Shown piece after piece: positions 17,135 to 26,118 of a DNA stretch of 52,379 nt. This DNA comes from an uncultured Lachnospiraceae bacterium (lineage in GTDB: Bacteria; Bacillota; Clostridia; Lachnospirales; Lachnospiraceae). Numbering within the stretch: position 1 is the first letter of the stretch; every line of letters starts with the position of its first letter. Made by a program: the position numbers and the translations under genes. The stretch spans positions 1 through 52,379 of the forward strand of contig CAJTYJ010000025.1 in NCBI GenBank assembly GCA_910583895.1, in the 5' to 3' direction. The notes beneath the pieces are model-generated. The model worked only from the letters and a program-made list of their open reading frames with translations, ran no database searches and was not told the DNA's origin.

Positions 17135-19117
17135 ATGGGTAACTATGCAGAAGACGCAAAACAGTTGTTACGTCTGGTAGGCGGAAAAGAAAACATCGCA
17201 GCCGTATCTCACTGTATGACAAGAATGCGGTTTGCTCTGGTGGATCCGGGGAAAGCGGATGTACCGGCGATCGAAGCAATGAAGGCAGTAAAAGGAAGCT
17301 TCACCCAGTCAGGACAGTTTCAGGTAATCATCGGCAATACTGTGGCTGACTTTTACAATGCCTTTGTAAAAACAGCAGGCATCGAAGGGGTGTCCAAAGA
17401 CGCAGTAAAGCAGGCAGCGAAGAAAAACCAGAATGTGCTGCAGCGAATCATCACCGCGCTGGCGGAGATCTTCGCGCCGCTGATCCCGGCGATTATCACC
17501 GGCGGCCTGATTCTGGGCTTCCGAAACTGCATCGACAGTCTGTATCTTTTTGAAAACGGAACCAAAACTTTGTGTGACATCAGTCAGTTCTGGGCCGGCA
17601 TCGACAGCTTTCTGTGGTTGATCGGCGAAGCGGTATTCCATATGCTGCCGGTGGGTATCTGCTGGTCTGTCACAAAGAAGATGGGAACCACCCAGATGCT
17701 GGGCATCATCCTTGGTCTGACCCTGGTATCCGGACAGCTTCTGAACGCCTATGCGGTCGCGGGAACGGCGGCAGCGGATATACCCAAGTGGAACTTCGGT
17801 GGTTTCCAGGTCAACATGATCGGCTACCAGGGACAAGTGATCCCAGCGATCCTGGCCGCCTTTACACTGGTGTATCTGGAAAAATTTTTCCGGAAAATCA
17901 CGCCTCAGGTGATTTCCATGATCGTTGTTCCCTTCTTAAGCCTGCTGCTGTCTGTCATGGCTGCGCACTTTGTACTGGGACCCGTTGGCTGGAAGATCGG
18001 AGCTTTCGTTTCTGCAATTGTATTTGCAGGAATCATAGGAACCTTCAAGGTCGTATTCGGCGCCCTGTTCGGCGTGGTCTATGCCCCGCTGGTCATCACA
18101 GGGCTTCATCATATGTCCAACGCCATCGACCTGCAGCTGATCGCCGACTACGGCGGGACCATGCTGTGGCCCATGATCGCACTGTCCAACATCGCCCAGG
18201 GCTCTGCAGTGCTTGGCATGATCTGGCTTCAGAGAAAAGATCCGGAAGCACAGGAAGTCAATATTCCGGCCTGTATCTCCTGTTATCTTGGTGTGACAGA
18301 ACCGGCTATCTTCGGCGTAAATTTAAAGAAAGGCTTCCCCTTTGTCTGCGGAATGATCGGCTCCGGCATCGCGGCAGTGGTCTGCGTGGCCACCGGGACA
18401 ACGGCAAACGCCATCGGAGTCGGCGGTATCCCAGGTATCCTGTCCATCCAGCCTCAGTTTATGGTTTCTTTTGCCATTTGTATGGGGATCGCGCTGGCAG
18501 TTCCGTTTTTCTTGACGGCTGTTGTGGGAAAGAAGCGCCTGCAGGCAGAGCAGACATATGAAACCGCCGGTCTGGCAGAGATTGCTGCAGGAGCCGGAGC
18601 AAGCACAGCGGCAGGTATTACGGCATCTGTTATGCAGAATAAGAAAACACCGAAGTCTGCTCCCGGAACACTGACCGCATATGTATCCGGAAAAGCAATC
18701 CCGCTGAGGGAAGTGGGCGACGGCGTCTTTTCCGAAGGCATCATGGGTGACGGCCTGGCAATTATCCCGGAAAATGAAACACTGTATGCTCCGGCGGACG
18801 CAGAAGTCACCGTTATGATGCCCGAATCCCGCCATGCCTGCGGACTGAAGCTGAATAACGGCATGGAGCTCCTGCTGCATATCGGCATCGATACAGTGGA
18901 TATGAAAGGAGACGGATTTGAATATCTGGTACAGGAAGGACAGCCGGTCCGCACGGGAACGCCGCTGATCCGATTTGACCGTGCAAAGATCAAGGCGGCA
19001 GGACATCCAGATGTGACCGTATGCGTCATTACGGAAGAAGGAAGTGCACAGAACGTTCAGTTCCATACCGGAATCGAAGTCAAAGAAAAAGAAAGCAAAG
19101 TGGCAGACTGGGCATAA
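17135..19117 (+). CDS. treP: PTS trehalose transporter, EIIBCA
   Basis: This 660-residue permease starts at the ATG at 17135, with CGGAGGG upstream; the longer frame to 17054 overlaps the promoter. An EIIB domain comes first, with the phosphoacceptor Cys in SHCMTRMRF near residue 28. The EIIC domain spans about residues 100-460, with ten membrane segments and the GITEPAIFG-like motif (GVTEPAIFGVN). A glucose-type EIIA domain follows, with the active His in LLLHIGIDTV near residue 585. It imports trehalose and phosphorylates it to trehalose 6-phosphate. The gene is directly followed by treC, so a sucrose- or beta-glucoside role is less likely. The fused EIIA is common in Firmicutes. Confidence 0.93.
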   Translation: MGNYAEDAKQLLRLVGGKENIAAVSHCMTRMRFALVDPGKADVPAIEAMKAVKGSFTQSGQFQVIIGNTVADFYNAFVKTAGIEGVSKDAVKQAAKKNQNVLQRIITALAEIFAPLIPAIITGGLILGFRNCIDSLYLFENGTKTLCDISQFWAGIDSFLWLIGEAVFHMLPVGICWSVTKKMGTTQMLGIILGLTLVSGQLLNAYAVAGTAAADIPKWNFGGFQVNMIGYQGQVIPAILAAFTLVYLEKFFRKITPQVISMIVVPFLSLLLSVMAAHFVLGPVGWKIGAFVSAIVFAGIIGTFKVVFGALFGVVYAPLVITGLHHMSNAIDLQLIADYGGTMLWPMIALSNIAQGSAVLGMIWLQRKDPEAQEVNIPACISCYLGVTEPAIFGVNLKKGFPFVCGMIGSGIAAVVCVATGTTANAIGVGGIPGILSIQPQFMVSFAICMGIALAVPFFLTAVVGKKRLQAEQTYETAGLAEIAAGAGASTAAGITASVMQNKKTPKSAPGTLTAYVSGKAIPLREVGDGVFSEGIMGDGLAIIPENETLYAPADAEVTVMMPESRHACGLKLNNGMELLLHIGIDTVDMKGDGFEYLVQEGQPVRTGTPLIRFDRAKIKAAGHPDVTVCVITEEGSAQNVQFHTGIEVKEKESKVADWA

Positions 19118-19137
19118 AAAGAGCAGGGAGACAAAAA

Positions 19138-20883
19138 ATGGCAGATTTCAGCGACAAAGTAGTTTATCAGATTTATCCGAAATCTTTTAAAGATTCCAAC
19201 GGGGATGGCTTTGGAGACATCCCCGGAATCATCGAAAAATTAGATTATCTTCAGGAACTTAGAGTAGATTATCTATGGCTGACTCCGTTTTTTCCCTCGC
19301 CCCAGAGAGATAACGGATACGATGTGGCCGATTACCGGAGCATCCATCCACGCTTTGGAACCATGGCAGATCTGGAAAGCCTGATCCAGGAAAGCAACGC
19401 CCGGGGCATGGAGCTCATGCTGGATATGGTATTCAATCATACGTCCACCCAGCATGAATGGTTTCAAAAAGCGCTGGCAGGAGAGGAAAAATATCAGAAC
19501 TATTATATTTTCAGAGAGGGCACGCCGGATCATGTACCTACCAACTGGCAGTCAAAATTCGGCGGCCCTGCATGGGAATACGTACCTACCCTGAAAAAAT
19601 GGTATCTCCGGTTGTTCGATGTGACCCAAGCAGATCTAAACTGGGATAATCCAGAAGTCCGGGAAGAATTAAAAGAGATTCTCCGTTTCTGGAAAGAGAA
19701 AGGCATCCGGGGATTCCGGTTCGATGTGATCAATCTGGTCTCAAAGCCGGAACAGATGACAGATGATTTTGAAGGAGACGGGCGAAGATTTTACAGCGAC
19801 GGCCCCCATATCCATGAATATCTGAAAGAACTGGTAAAAGATGCCGGGATTGAGGATTTTGTAACCGTAGGGGAGATGTCTTCCACATCCCTTGAGCACT
19901 GTATCCGCTATTCTTCCCCGAAGGAAAAAGAGCTTTCCATGTGCTTTCATTTCCACCATCTGAAGGTGGATTATAAAAACGGGGACAAATGGGCGCTCAT
20001 GGCTCCTGATTATCAGAAGCTAAAAGAACTCTTTGTCAAATGGCAGATGGGAATGCAAAAAGGGGGCGGGTGGAACGCGCTGTTCTGGTGCAACCACGAC
20101 CAGCCCCGGATCGTCAGCCGAATGGGCAGCGAAGGAAAATACTGGAAAGAGTCGGCGAAGATGCTGGCAGGCATGATCCATCTCATGCGCGGGACCCCCT
20201 ATATTTATCAGGGGGAGGAAATCGGGATGCCAAACGCTCACTACTCTTCCATCGAACAGTACCAGGACGTGGAAAGTCTGAACTATTATGAGATTTTACG
20301 GAAAAAGGGAAAGACAAAAGAAGAGGCGCTCGCAACCCTGGCAGCCAGATCCCGGGACAACAGCCGAACGCCCATGCAGTGGAACGAAGAAATCTATGGC
20401 GGATTTTCTGAAGCTAAGCCATGGCTTCCCATGTCTGCCGGATTTCGCAGAGAAATCACCGTGGAGGCACAGCAAAAGGACGACGATTCCATCCTTGCTT
20501 TTTATAAAAAGCTGATCGCCATGCGGAAAACATATCCAGTCATCGCAAAAGGTGCAATCCTGTTTCCAGAGACCCAGAACGATATGGTACTGGCATACAC
20601 ACGAACACTGGGAGAGCAAAAGCTCGTGGTACTCTGCAATCTGAGCGGAAAAAAGCAGCAGACCAAAATCTCCCCGGAATGGAGCCGTTATCCGGTACTG
20701 CTGGAAAACAGCAGCCACTCGGGCAAAGAATGTCCGTCCTACAAAGACACTGAGTTTCCTACGTTTCTTGCGCATACCCGCCGGGAATCGACTTTGGAGC
20801 AAGGAGTCTGTACAATGAAACCATATGAATTTCTGGTCCTTGGAACTATAAAAGAAATCGACCATGTCTCAAACACGCTGTAG
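19138..20883 (+). CDS. treC: alpha,alpha-phosphotrehalase (trehalose-6-phosphate hydrolase)
   Basis: This 581-residue GH13 enzyme cleaves trehalose 6-phosphate to glucose and glucose 6-phosphate. It starts at the ATG at 19138 after GGGAG. GH13 motifs are visible: region I DMVFNHTS near residue 100, region II GFRFDVIN with the nucleophile Asp near residue 199, region III TVGEMS with the acid/base Glu near residue 243, and region IV NHDQPR. The YQIYPKSFKDSNGDG start is typical of the oligo-1,6-glucosidase/TreC subfamily. It sits 20 bases downstream of treP in one operon, which supports trehalose-6-phosphate rather than isomaltose as substrate. Confidence 0.93.
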   Translation: MADFSDKVVYQIYPKSFKDSNGDGFGDIPGIIEKLDYLQELRVDYLWLTPFFPSPQRDNGYDVADYRSIHPRFGTMADLESLIQESNARGMELMLDMVFNHTSTQHEWFQKALAGEEKYQNYYIFREGTPDHVPTNWQSKFGGPAWEYVPTLKKWYLRLFDVTQADLNWDNPEVREELKEILRFWKEKGIRGFRFDVINLVSKPEQMTDDFEGDGRRFYSDGPHIHEYLKELVKDAGIEDFVTVGEMSSTSLEHCIRYSSPKEKELSMCFHFHHLKVDYKNGDKWALMAPDYQKLKELFVKWQMGMQKGGGWNALFWCNHDQPRIVSRMGSEGKYWKESAKMLAGMIHLMRGTPYIYQGEEIGMPNAHYSSIEQYQDVESLNYYEILRKKGKTKEEALATLAARSRDNSRTPMQWNEEIYGGFSEAKPWLPMSAGFRREITVEAQQKDDDSILAFYKKLIAMRKTYPVIAKGAILFPETQNDMVLAYTRTLGEQKLVVLCNLSGKKQQTKISPEWSRYPVLLENSSHSGKECPSYKDTEFPTFLAHTRRESTLEQGVCTMKPYEFLVLGTIKEIDHVSNTL

Positions 20884-20967
20884 CACCGGAAGGAAAGGAA
20901 CGAATGTCTGCCCTTCCAGGGAAGAAGACGAGGTGACATCGACGCTGAGTCCGCTGTCTGCGTAATT

Positions 20968-21489
20968 TCAGAACACTGCCTCTTCCTTTAAAAGTGCATA
21001 CATGCAGTAAGAATGAATCTGTCCGTTTTTATACACGCCGTTTCTCATCATCCCTTCACAGGTAAATCCTGCTTTTTCCAGGACCCTTCTGGATCCTGCA
21101 TTGTGGGCAAAGGGCTCCGCATAGATCCGGACAATGTCAAAGGCCGCAAATGCTTCCCGGCACATCTGCCGGACGGCTTTTGACATGATTCCTTTCCCCC
21201 AATGTTCCTCTGACAGCCAGTATCCAAGCTCTGCGGACTTCTCGTACACATCCGCCTGCACCGTGACCGTGATACTGCCTGCCGGCTGTCCATCCACCTC
21301 GATGGCACGATCTATCCTTCCTTTTCCCTCATTGGATATGCAGTCACCAATATACCAGACTGCATCCTCCAACGTGTAGGGACTGGGAAACAAATTGCGC
21401 AGATTTCCGGCGATCTTCGGATTGTCCGCCGCCTGCGCCAGCACCTGTGCATCCTCTTCCTTAAAGGGTCTTAACCTAAAATCTCTCAT
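20968..21489 (-). CDS. GNAT family N-acetyltransferase (RimJ/RimL-like)
   Basis: This 173-residue protein has the RimL-type features LRPFKEEDAQVLAQ at the start, YWLSEEHWGKGIMSKAV (acetyl-CoA pyrophosphate-binding loop) in the middle, and AEPFAHNAGSRRVLEKAGF at the end. It would transfer an acetyl group to an amine of a protein or small molecule. The ATG at 21489 follows AGGAGG. An unusually strong, dyad-containing promoter lies upstream at 21514-21561, which suggests tight control. Related proteins include spermidine, ribosomal protein and antibiotic acetyltransferases, and the substrate cannot be chosen from sequence. Confidence 0.88.
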   Translation of the reverse strand: MRDFRLRPFKEEDAQVLAQAADNPKIAGNLRNLFPSPYTLEDAVWYIGDCISNEGKGRIDRAIEVDGQPAGSITVTVQADVYEKSAELGYWLSEEHWGKGIMSKAVRQMCREAFAAFDIVRIYAEPFAHNAGSRRVLEKAGFTCEGMMRNGVYKNGQIHSYCMYALLKEEAVF

Positions 21490-21513
21490 GAATCGTTCCT
21501 CCTTTCAAAAAGC

Positions 21514-21561
21514 GACATCAATGTCTTTTCCATTATAAGACACTGGTGTCGCTTTTGTCAA
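21514..21561 (-). promoter_or_regulatory. strong GNAT-gene promoter with two operator-like dyads
   Basis: On the minus strand TTGACA (21561-21556) and TATAAT (21537-21532) are separated by 18 bases. The spacer contains GACACCAGTGTC (21550-21539) and just after the -10 lies GACATTGATGTC (21525-21514). The flanking bases also repeat, so AAAAGCGACA and GTCGCTTTT occur as an 18-bp inverted pair with two mismatches. A repressor or MerR-type activator binding these dyads is inferred. Confidence 0.75.
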
Positions 21562-21671
21562 CCGGACCATGTATTTTTGTACTATGTGCGTTTCAAATTG
21601 CAAAAATATCTGAATTCTCTGCCTACCATCACGACGGACAACAAAAACGCTGCAAAAAGATTCGTTTCTTC

Positions 21672-22379
21672 TTACATCAGATCTTCTTTCTCTGCCCTGC
21701 AAACAGAGAGAAACGCAGACGCCAGCGAAATAACGGTCAGAATCACGGGAAAGACTGCCTTGTCCGCCATGGTCAGATCGCCGATGCTGGCCTGGGTTAA
21801 AAAGATCAGCAGGAAGGATGTGACGATCGTCGCTTTGGAGGACTTCAGGAGCCGGCCCACAAACAGGGCAATAAAGCCCATGGTGACGATGACGGCGGAT
21901 TTGATGAACAGCTGCAGATAGAATCCGGCAGTTGTCATGTCATAGTCAATAGGAAAGGACGAGGTCATAAAGCAGGAGCCGGCCAGAATACATCCACAGA
22001 TCAAAAGCCTTGTCAAAACCAGCGCCGTAAAATTGAAGATCCAGACTGCCAGCATCTGGGATACCAGGATCTTCTGCCGCCGGATGGGGTAGGAAAACAT
22101 CAGGTTCATGGTCTTGTTCTGATAGGCGCTGACGATAAAGGAGGACAGCATCACCCCCGTAAGAATCAGGGCTGCCATACTGGTGAACAGCTCTATGGAG
22201 GAGGAGATCATCTCATTGCCAGGCGCCGCATCCGGAAGGCCGGTGTCCGGATCATTGGCGATCCCCAGGTAAGCCAGTGCGAACAGAAACAGACAGAGCA
22301 GCACTGCTATGATGACCGCCTTTGTGAAATATTTCCCAATGTTATTTTTCTTCCATTCCAGTTGGATCAGTTTCAACAT
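21672..22379 (-). CDS. ABC transporter permease, ABC-2 (bacitracin/lantibiotic-type)
   Basis: This 235-residue protein has six membrane segments and a large first extracytoplasmic loop, typical of the BcrB/LanE/G-like permeases that pair with BcrA-type ATPases. It lies five bases downstream of the ATPase gene and would form the membrane part of an exporter that protects against cell-envelope peptides or removes another hydrophobic compound. The response regulator/kinase pair further upstream (23763-25403) probably controls it. No immunity or lantibiotic structural gene is present, so detoxification of external peptides is the more likely job. Confidence 0.85.
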   Translation of the reverse strand: MLKLIQLEWKKNNIGKYFTKAVIIAVLLCLFLFALAYLGIANDPDTGLPDAAPGNEMISSSIELFTSMAALILTGVMLSSFIVSAYQNKTMNLMFSYPIRRQKILVSQMLAVWIFNFTALVLTRLLICGCILAGSCFMTSSFPIDYDMTTAGFYLQLFIKSAVIVTMGFIALFVGRLLKSSKATIVTSFLLIFLTQASIGDLTMADKAVFPVILTVISLASAFLSVCRAEKEDLM

Positions 22380-22384
22380 CTCTT

Positions 22385-23296
22385 TTACACCTCCGCCGTC
22401 ATTTTCAGAAAATAGTCCTCCAGTGTCTCTCCCTTTTTCCCAAGAGCCAGCACCGGCACATGGTTCAGGGCCATCACGCCGGACAGTTCCTGGACAGACA
22501 CCTTGGAATCGTAAATACGGATCTGTCCTTCTTCCAGAATCTTAAAGTTCGTAAGACCGAGTTTTTCAGAAAGGACATAGGCTGCCTTCTTCTGGTCCGA
22601 CACCGTAAGTTCTACATAAGCCAGACTCATCTGCCGGATTTCTTTCATGCTGATTTCCTTTTTCATTCTGCCATGGTGAATCACGCCCACCGTATCGGCA
22701 ATGGGCTCGATCTCCGAGAGGATGTGGGTGGAGATCATAATGGTGATCCCGTACTCGGTGCAGAGATTCTTCATCAGGTCACGGATCTGCTTCATCCCCG
22801 CCGGATCCAGACCGTTTGTTGGTTCGTCCAGGATCAGAAGCTCCGGCCTGCTTAAGATTGCACGGGCGATTCCCAGCCGCTCCTTCATTCCAAGAGAGTA
22901 GTTTTTTACCGGTTTCCCCGCTGAATCAGACAGCCCCAGAAGATCCAGTGCATGTTCCATACTTCCGTGATGGTAGTATCCCATGTACTCGGCGTGCAGC
23001 TTCAGGTTGTCATATCCGGTCATCTGCTCATAAAAAGTGGGAAATTCAATTATACTTCCCATCCGCTTCAGCACTTCGTAGGAGCTGGGTGTCAGGGTCT
23101 CTCCAAAGAGTTCCACGGTTCCGGATGTGGGCTTCCACAGATTGGTGATCATCTTCATGACCGTCGTTTTGCCCGCTCCGTTAGGTCCGAGAAACCCGTA
23201 GATCTCTCCTTTTTTGATGTGAAGACTGACATCATTTACAAGGTCCTTACTGCCAATGGTCTTGGTAAGGCGGTTTGTCTGTAAAATATACGGCAT
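22385..23296 (-). CDS. ABC transporter ATP-binding protein, BcrA-like
   Basis: This 303-residue ATPase has Walker A GPNGAGKT at residues 37-44, signature YSLGMKERLGIA, and Walker B LLILDEPTNGLDP. The C-terminal 80 residues are an extra alpha/beta region found in the bacitracin and lantibiotic exporter ATPases (BcrA, NukF, SpaF). It powers the partner permease encoded five bases downstream. The start at 23296 follows GAAAGGGGG. A near-perfect palindrome GGTTTTCAAAACC (23373-23385) lies 77 bases upstream and may be an operator. Confidence 0.9.
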   Translation of the reverse strand: MPYILQTNRLTKTIGSKDLVNDVSLHIKKGEIYGFLGPNGAGKTTVMKMITNLWKPTSGTVELFGETLTPSSYEVLKRMGSIIEFPTFYEQMTGYDNLKLHAEYMGYYHHGSMEHALDLLGLSDSAGKPVKNYSLGMKERLGIARAILSRPELLILDEPTNGLDPAGMKQIRDLMKNLCTEYGITIMISTHILSEIEPIADTVGVIHHGRMKKEISMKEIRQMSLAYVELTVSDQKKAAYVLSEKLGLTNFKILEEGQIRIYDSKVSVQELSGVMALNHVPVLALGKKGETLEDYFLKMTAEV

Positions 23297-23762
23297 ATGT
23301 TCTGCCCCCTTTCTTACGGATTACCGTTCACCTGGTGTTCCGTAACTTGATACCAACCATAATAGCAGATGAGGTTTTCAAAACCCTTGCGCAATTCTTA
23401 CAAATTTCTTTCGCGTGCATTGAAATAAGACTGTCCCATTCTAAAGGAACCCGTCCGCCATTCAGTCACAAAAACTTCATCATTCTAAAGGAATCTGTGT
23501 AAACACGAAACCTGTCTTCCCCTCCGTCACAAATGACTTCGTCAAGGAATCATGTAAACACAAAATTTGGTTTGATCCCGGATCATAAAATGGAAAGCCA
23601 TTTCCTCTCTCAGTTCCCAAACCAGAAGGGGACTCCCCGGCTTTTTCTGCTGCAGACTGCATCTGCTCCGGCAATGACCTCCGGGTGACCGGTAAAGTTC
23701 CGTACAACATCCGCTATCGCCATCGCAAAGATCTGTCCCTTTTGAAGAGTGGCCGGTAAAGC
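23297..23762. other. intergenic region between kinase and ABC genes, with short direct repeats
   Basis: No gene is supported in these 466 bases. It contains the palindrome GGTTTTCAAAACC (23373-23385). CATTCTAAAGGAA occurs twice (23438 and 23482), and GGAATC...TGTAAACAC occurs twice (near 23490 and 23547). The sequence around 23689-23719 duplicates the end of the kinase gene (23750-23778): GACCGGTAAAG and GTACAACATCCGCT recur. A 76-codon frame at 23480-23710 begins inside this duplicate and is judged spurious. Confidence 0.65.
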
Positions 23763-24704
23763 TCAGTACAACATCCGCTTCATCCTGACCGTAAAGGTCG
23801 TCTTTACATGGGGCGTACTGTCCAGCGCAATATCCCCTCCCATCTGCTGCGCCAGATTTCTGGCGATGGTCAGCCCAAGACCGTTCCCCTGGATACTTCG
23901 GCTTCTGGAATCTTCCATGGTAAAAAGACGATCAAACACATGTTCTGCATAGCATTTTTCGATCCCCTGTCCTTGATCCATAATATCCACATATGCGTTT
24001 TTTTCGTCGGTCCTTAAAAACACACCCAGATACTTTCCTTCGGATCCATAGCGGACGGCATTGGACACCAGATTAAACAAGATCCGCTGCAGTGCCTCCG
24101 GATCTCCCTGGATCCAGACAGCCTGCTCCGGCAGTCCAATCTCCACCTGAAATTCTGCATTTGTAAGGATTTCGTAAAAATCCAGAATACTCTCCCGGCA
24201 GATCTCACAAAGATCGACCCTTGAGAGCTTCAGATCCATGTCTCCCGCTTCTATCTTGGCCAGTGTAAAGAACTGGTTGATCAGTTCCATCACGCCCTGG
24301 GCCTTTTGTTCCGTCTTGAGCAGCATTTCCGGAGACACTTCATTGCCAAGCCGCATGATCTCCAGATAACCAAGAACGACCGTCATGGGCGTCTTCATGT
24401 CATGAGAAATATTGGACAGCATTTTTTTGGAAGTCATCTCGGACCGGCGGTGATCCGCCCGGATCTTCAGTCGTTCCTCCAAAAGACGGTTGATCTGGGC
24501 TGCCAGCTCCATAAGTTCCTGATTGCCGGTAAAAACCATGATCCGCTCATCGCTGTCCGTATCTGCAATCTCTTTCATCTTTTCATGAATACTGCGAAGC
24601 TTCGCCTGCGTGCCGGTACGAAATGCGAACTGCTGATACCAAACAATACCGCACAGAACCAGAATACAAAGACACAGAAAAAAGATAATCCCCGTACTGT
24701 TCAT
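23763..24704 (-). CDS. sensor histidine kinase
   Basis: This 313-residue kinase has one N-terminal membrane segment (residues 4-24), a short linker, HisKA with phosphoacceptor His101 in NISHDMKTPM, and an HATPase domain with the N box (NLVSNAVRYGS), DQGQGI and GNGLGLTIA. It has almost no extracytoplasmic sensor region, which is typical of intramembrane-sensing kinases of the BceS/BcrS type that detect antimicrobial peptides through an associated ABC transporter. It starts immediately after the regulator stop with no gap. The downstream ABC genes are separated by 466 bases, so control of that transporter is inferred. The 3' end shows a local duplication. Confidence 0.9.
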   Translation of the reverse strand: MNSTGIIFFLCLCILVLCGIVWYQQFAFRTGTQAKLRSIHEKMKEIADTDSDERIMVFTGNQELMELAAQINRLLEERLKIRADHRRSEMTSKKMLSNISHDMKTPMTVVLGYLEIMRLGNEVSPEMLLKTEQKAQGVMELINQFFTLAKIEAGDMDLKLSRVDLCEICRESILDFYEILTNAEFQVEIGLPEQAVWIQGDPEALQRILFNLVSNAVRYGSEGKYLGVFLRTDEKNAYVDIMDQGQGIEKCYAEHVFDRLFTMEDSRSRSIQGNGLGLTIARNLAQQMGGDIALDSTPHVKTTFTVRMKRMLY

Positions 24705-25403
24705 CTATGGTTCCCCCAGTTTATAGCCGATTCCCCAGACTGTGATCACATAGCGGGGCTTTCGGGAATCGTCCTCGATCTTATTGCGCAATCTGCTTAT
24801 ATGTACGTTTACGGCATTTTCATCCCCATAGTAGACATCGTTCCAGACCAGAGAATAGATCTGTTCTTTTGTGTAGATCTTTTTGGGATTCTGCAAAAGC
24901 AATTTCAGAATCTCATATTCTTTTGCAGTCAGATCCACCGCTTTCCCTTTTTTGGTAAGGGTATGGTCCGACAGGTTCATCACCAGATCTTTGACCGTCA
25001 GGACAACAGGCGCAGAGTCCGCGGCCTGGTCATACTGGTTGGTCCGGCGCAGAGCCGCCCGGATCCGGGCCAGCACCTCAGCCACTGAAAAAGGCTTCGT
25101 GATGTAATCATCCGCCCCAAGCCCAAGGCCCAGAGTCTTGTCGCTCTCTGAATCTTTGGCGGAGAGAATGATGATCGGCACCACACTGCTGCCCCTTATA
25201 TGCTGCATGACATCCATCCCGCTGATCTTCGGAATCATCAGATCCAGCAGGACCAGATGGACGGAAGCACTGTCAAACTTCGCACATGCCTCCTGTCCGT
25301 CAAAAGCACAGATCACGTCATAATTTTCTGCAGTTAAATAATTTCTCAGCATCTCGCTGATTTCCGCATCGTCTTCCACGAGCAGGATTTTGTACTGGTT
25401 CAT
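24705..25403 (-). CDS. OmpR-family response regulator
   Basis: This 232-residue regulator starts at the ATG at 25403, preceded by GGAG nine bases away; the longer frame to 25481 has no such site. Its receiver has the acidic pair in VEDDAE and phosphoacceptor Asp54 in LLDLMIP, and the winged-helix domain (residues 130-230) has LTAKEYEILKLLLQ and the recognition helix AVNVHISRLRNKIED. It is the partner of the kinase that follows directly. Both likely regulate the BcrA-like ABC transporter downstream. A promoter is visible at 25485-25512. Confidence 0.93.
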   Translation of the reverse strand: MNQYKILLVEDDAEISEMLRNYLTAENYDVICAFDGQEACAKFDSASVHLVLLDLMIPKISGMDVMQHIRGSSVVPIIILSAKDSESDKTLGLGLGADDYITKPFSVAEVLARIRAALRRTNQYDQAADSAPVVLTVKDLVMNLSDHTLTKKGKAVDLTAKEYEILKLLLQNPKKIYTKEQIYSLVWNDVYYGDENAVNVHISRLRNKIEDDSRKPRYVITVWGIGYKLGEP

Positions 25404-25484
25404 GGGGATGTTCTCCTTTTTTTGCATGTATGAAAGCGGTTTCTCACAGTATTTTTGATTCCGGCTGAGCGGTTTATTCATTTT

Positions 25485-25512
25485 ATTATAGCAGATTCAC
25501 CCTCTTTTACAA
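25485..25512 (-). promoter_or_regulatory. promoter of the response regulator/kinase operon
   Basis: On the minus strand TTGTAA (25512-25507) and TATAAT (25490-25485) are separated by 16 bases, 82 bases before the regulator start. The -10 is perfect. No operator was recognised. Confidence 0.6.
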
Positions 25513-25564
25513 TTACAGATCATCGCTGTCTGCCTTTCCTCATCTGCCAGGAAAACGGAAAAAG

Positions 25565-25600
25565 GGGCATCTGCGCTCCTTGCAGATGCCCGAATTCGTC
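25565..25600 (-). terminator. intrinsic terminator of the coiled-coil protein gene
   Basis: GGGCATCTGC (25565-25574) and GCAGATGCCC (25582-25591) form a perfect 10-bp stem with a 7-base loop. On the minus strand it is followed by CTTTTTCC (25564-25557). It lies 42 bases beyond the stop of the gene at 25633. On the plus strand CTCTTTTTC also follows at a distance, so it may work in both directions. Confidence 0.85.
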
Positions 25601-25632
25601 TCTTTTTCTGCTGCTATGTCTGATGTATCACT

Positions 25633-26118
25633 TTACACTCTTACATCCACATTTTCTCCCGCCGCCTGCACTGCTTCCACTGGCACTCCGGAGCTGTCGT
25701 AGGTAGTATCCGGCACCGTGCCTTCAGAATCCGGACTCGCTGGTTTGGCAGCATCCGCTTTGCCAGTTTCAGCCGCCTGCGCCTTTCCTTCCGGGCTGAT
25801 TTCCACCGAGTCGGTCTTTGCTCCCTCCTCCAGCCGTTTTTCCAGTTCTTCTTGTTCTTCCTTCCTGGCTTTCACAAGCTCTTCCTGCCTTAGCTTCTCC
25901 TGCTCCTTCGCCTTCTCCGCATCCAGTTTCATGCCCTGGCTGGCCTTCTCGCTGTACTGATCTGCCTCATCCATCATCCCGGCCGCATAACCCATGGCCC
26001 GCTTCATCTTGTCAATGTCGCCCTTTCGCTCTGCCTCTTTTGCAATGTTCATGGGAGTAGACGCCAGACTGACGCTGGTACTTGCCCCTGCCAGACCTTC
26101 CATTGTCTTCACATTCAT
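25633..26118 (-). CDS. hypothetical coiled-coil protein
   Basis: This 161-residue protein has no signal peptide or membrane segment. Residues 60-100 are charged and heptad-like (EKLRQEELVKARKEEQEELEK), so a coiled coil is likely. The segment DSVEISPEGK at about 104 resembles the D-x-V-EIS motif seen in the N-terminal part of FlgM-type anti-sigma factors and many small Clostridial proteins, but the rest does not match FlgM. The C-terminal third is rich in Ala, Pro, Ser and Asp and probably disordered. The ATG at 26118 follows AGGAGG. It is monocistronic, with a clear terminator at 25565. No function can be assigned. Confidence 0.75.
   Translation of the reverse strand: MNVKTMEGLAGASTSVSLASTPMNIAKEAERKGDIDKMKRAMGYAAGMMDEADQYSEKASQGMKLDAEKAKEQEKLRQEELVKARKEEQEELEKRLEEGAKTDSVEISPEGKAQAAETGKADAAKPASPDSEGTVPDTTYDSSGVPVEAVQAAGENVDVRV

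Noticed and set aside
20884..20960. Possible fourth degenerate copy of the dispersed repeat downstream of treC
   Set aside because: Only scattered similarity (ACATCG, CCGC, TAATTTC) to copies A-C; not distinguishable from chance by eye.
23480..23710. 76-codon frame in the kinase-ABC gap
   Set aside because: It begins inside a duplicated end of the kinase gene, has no ribosome binding site, and has no recognisable content.
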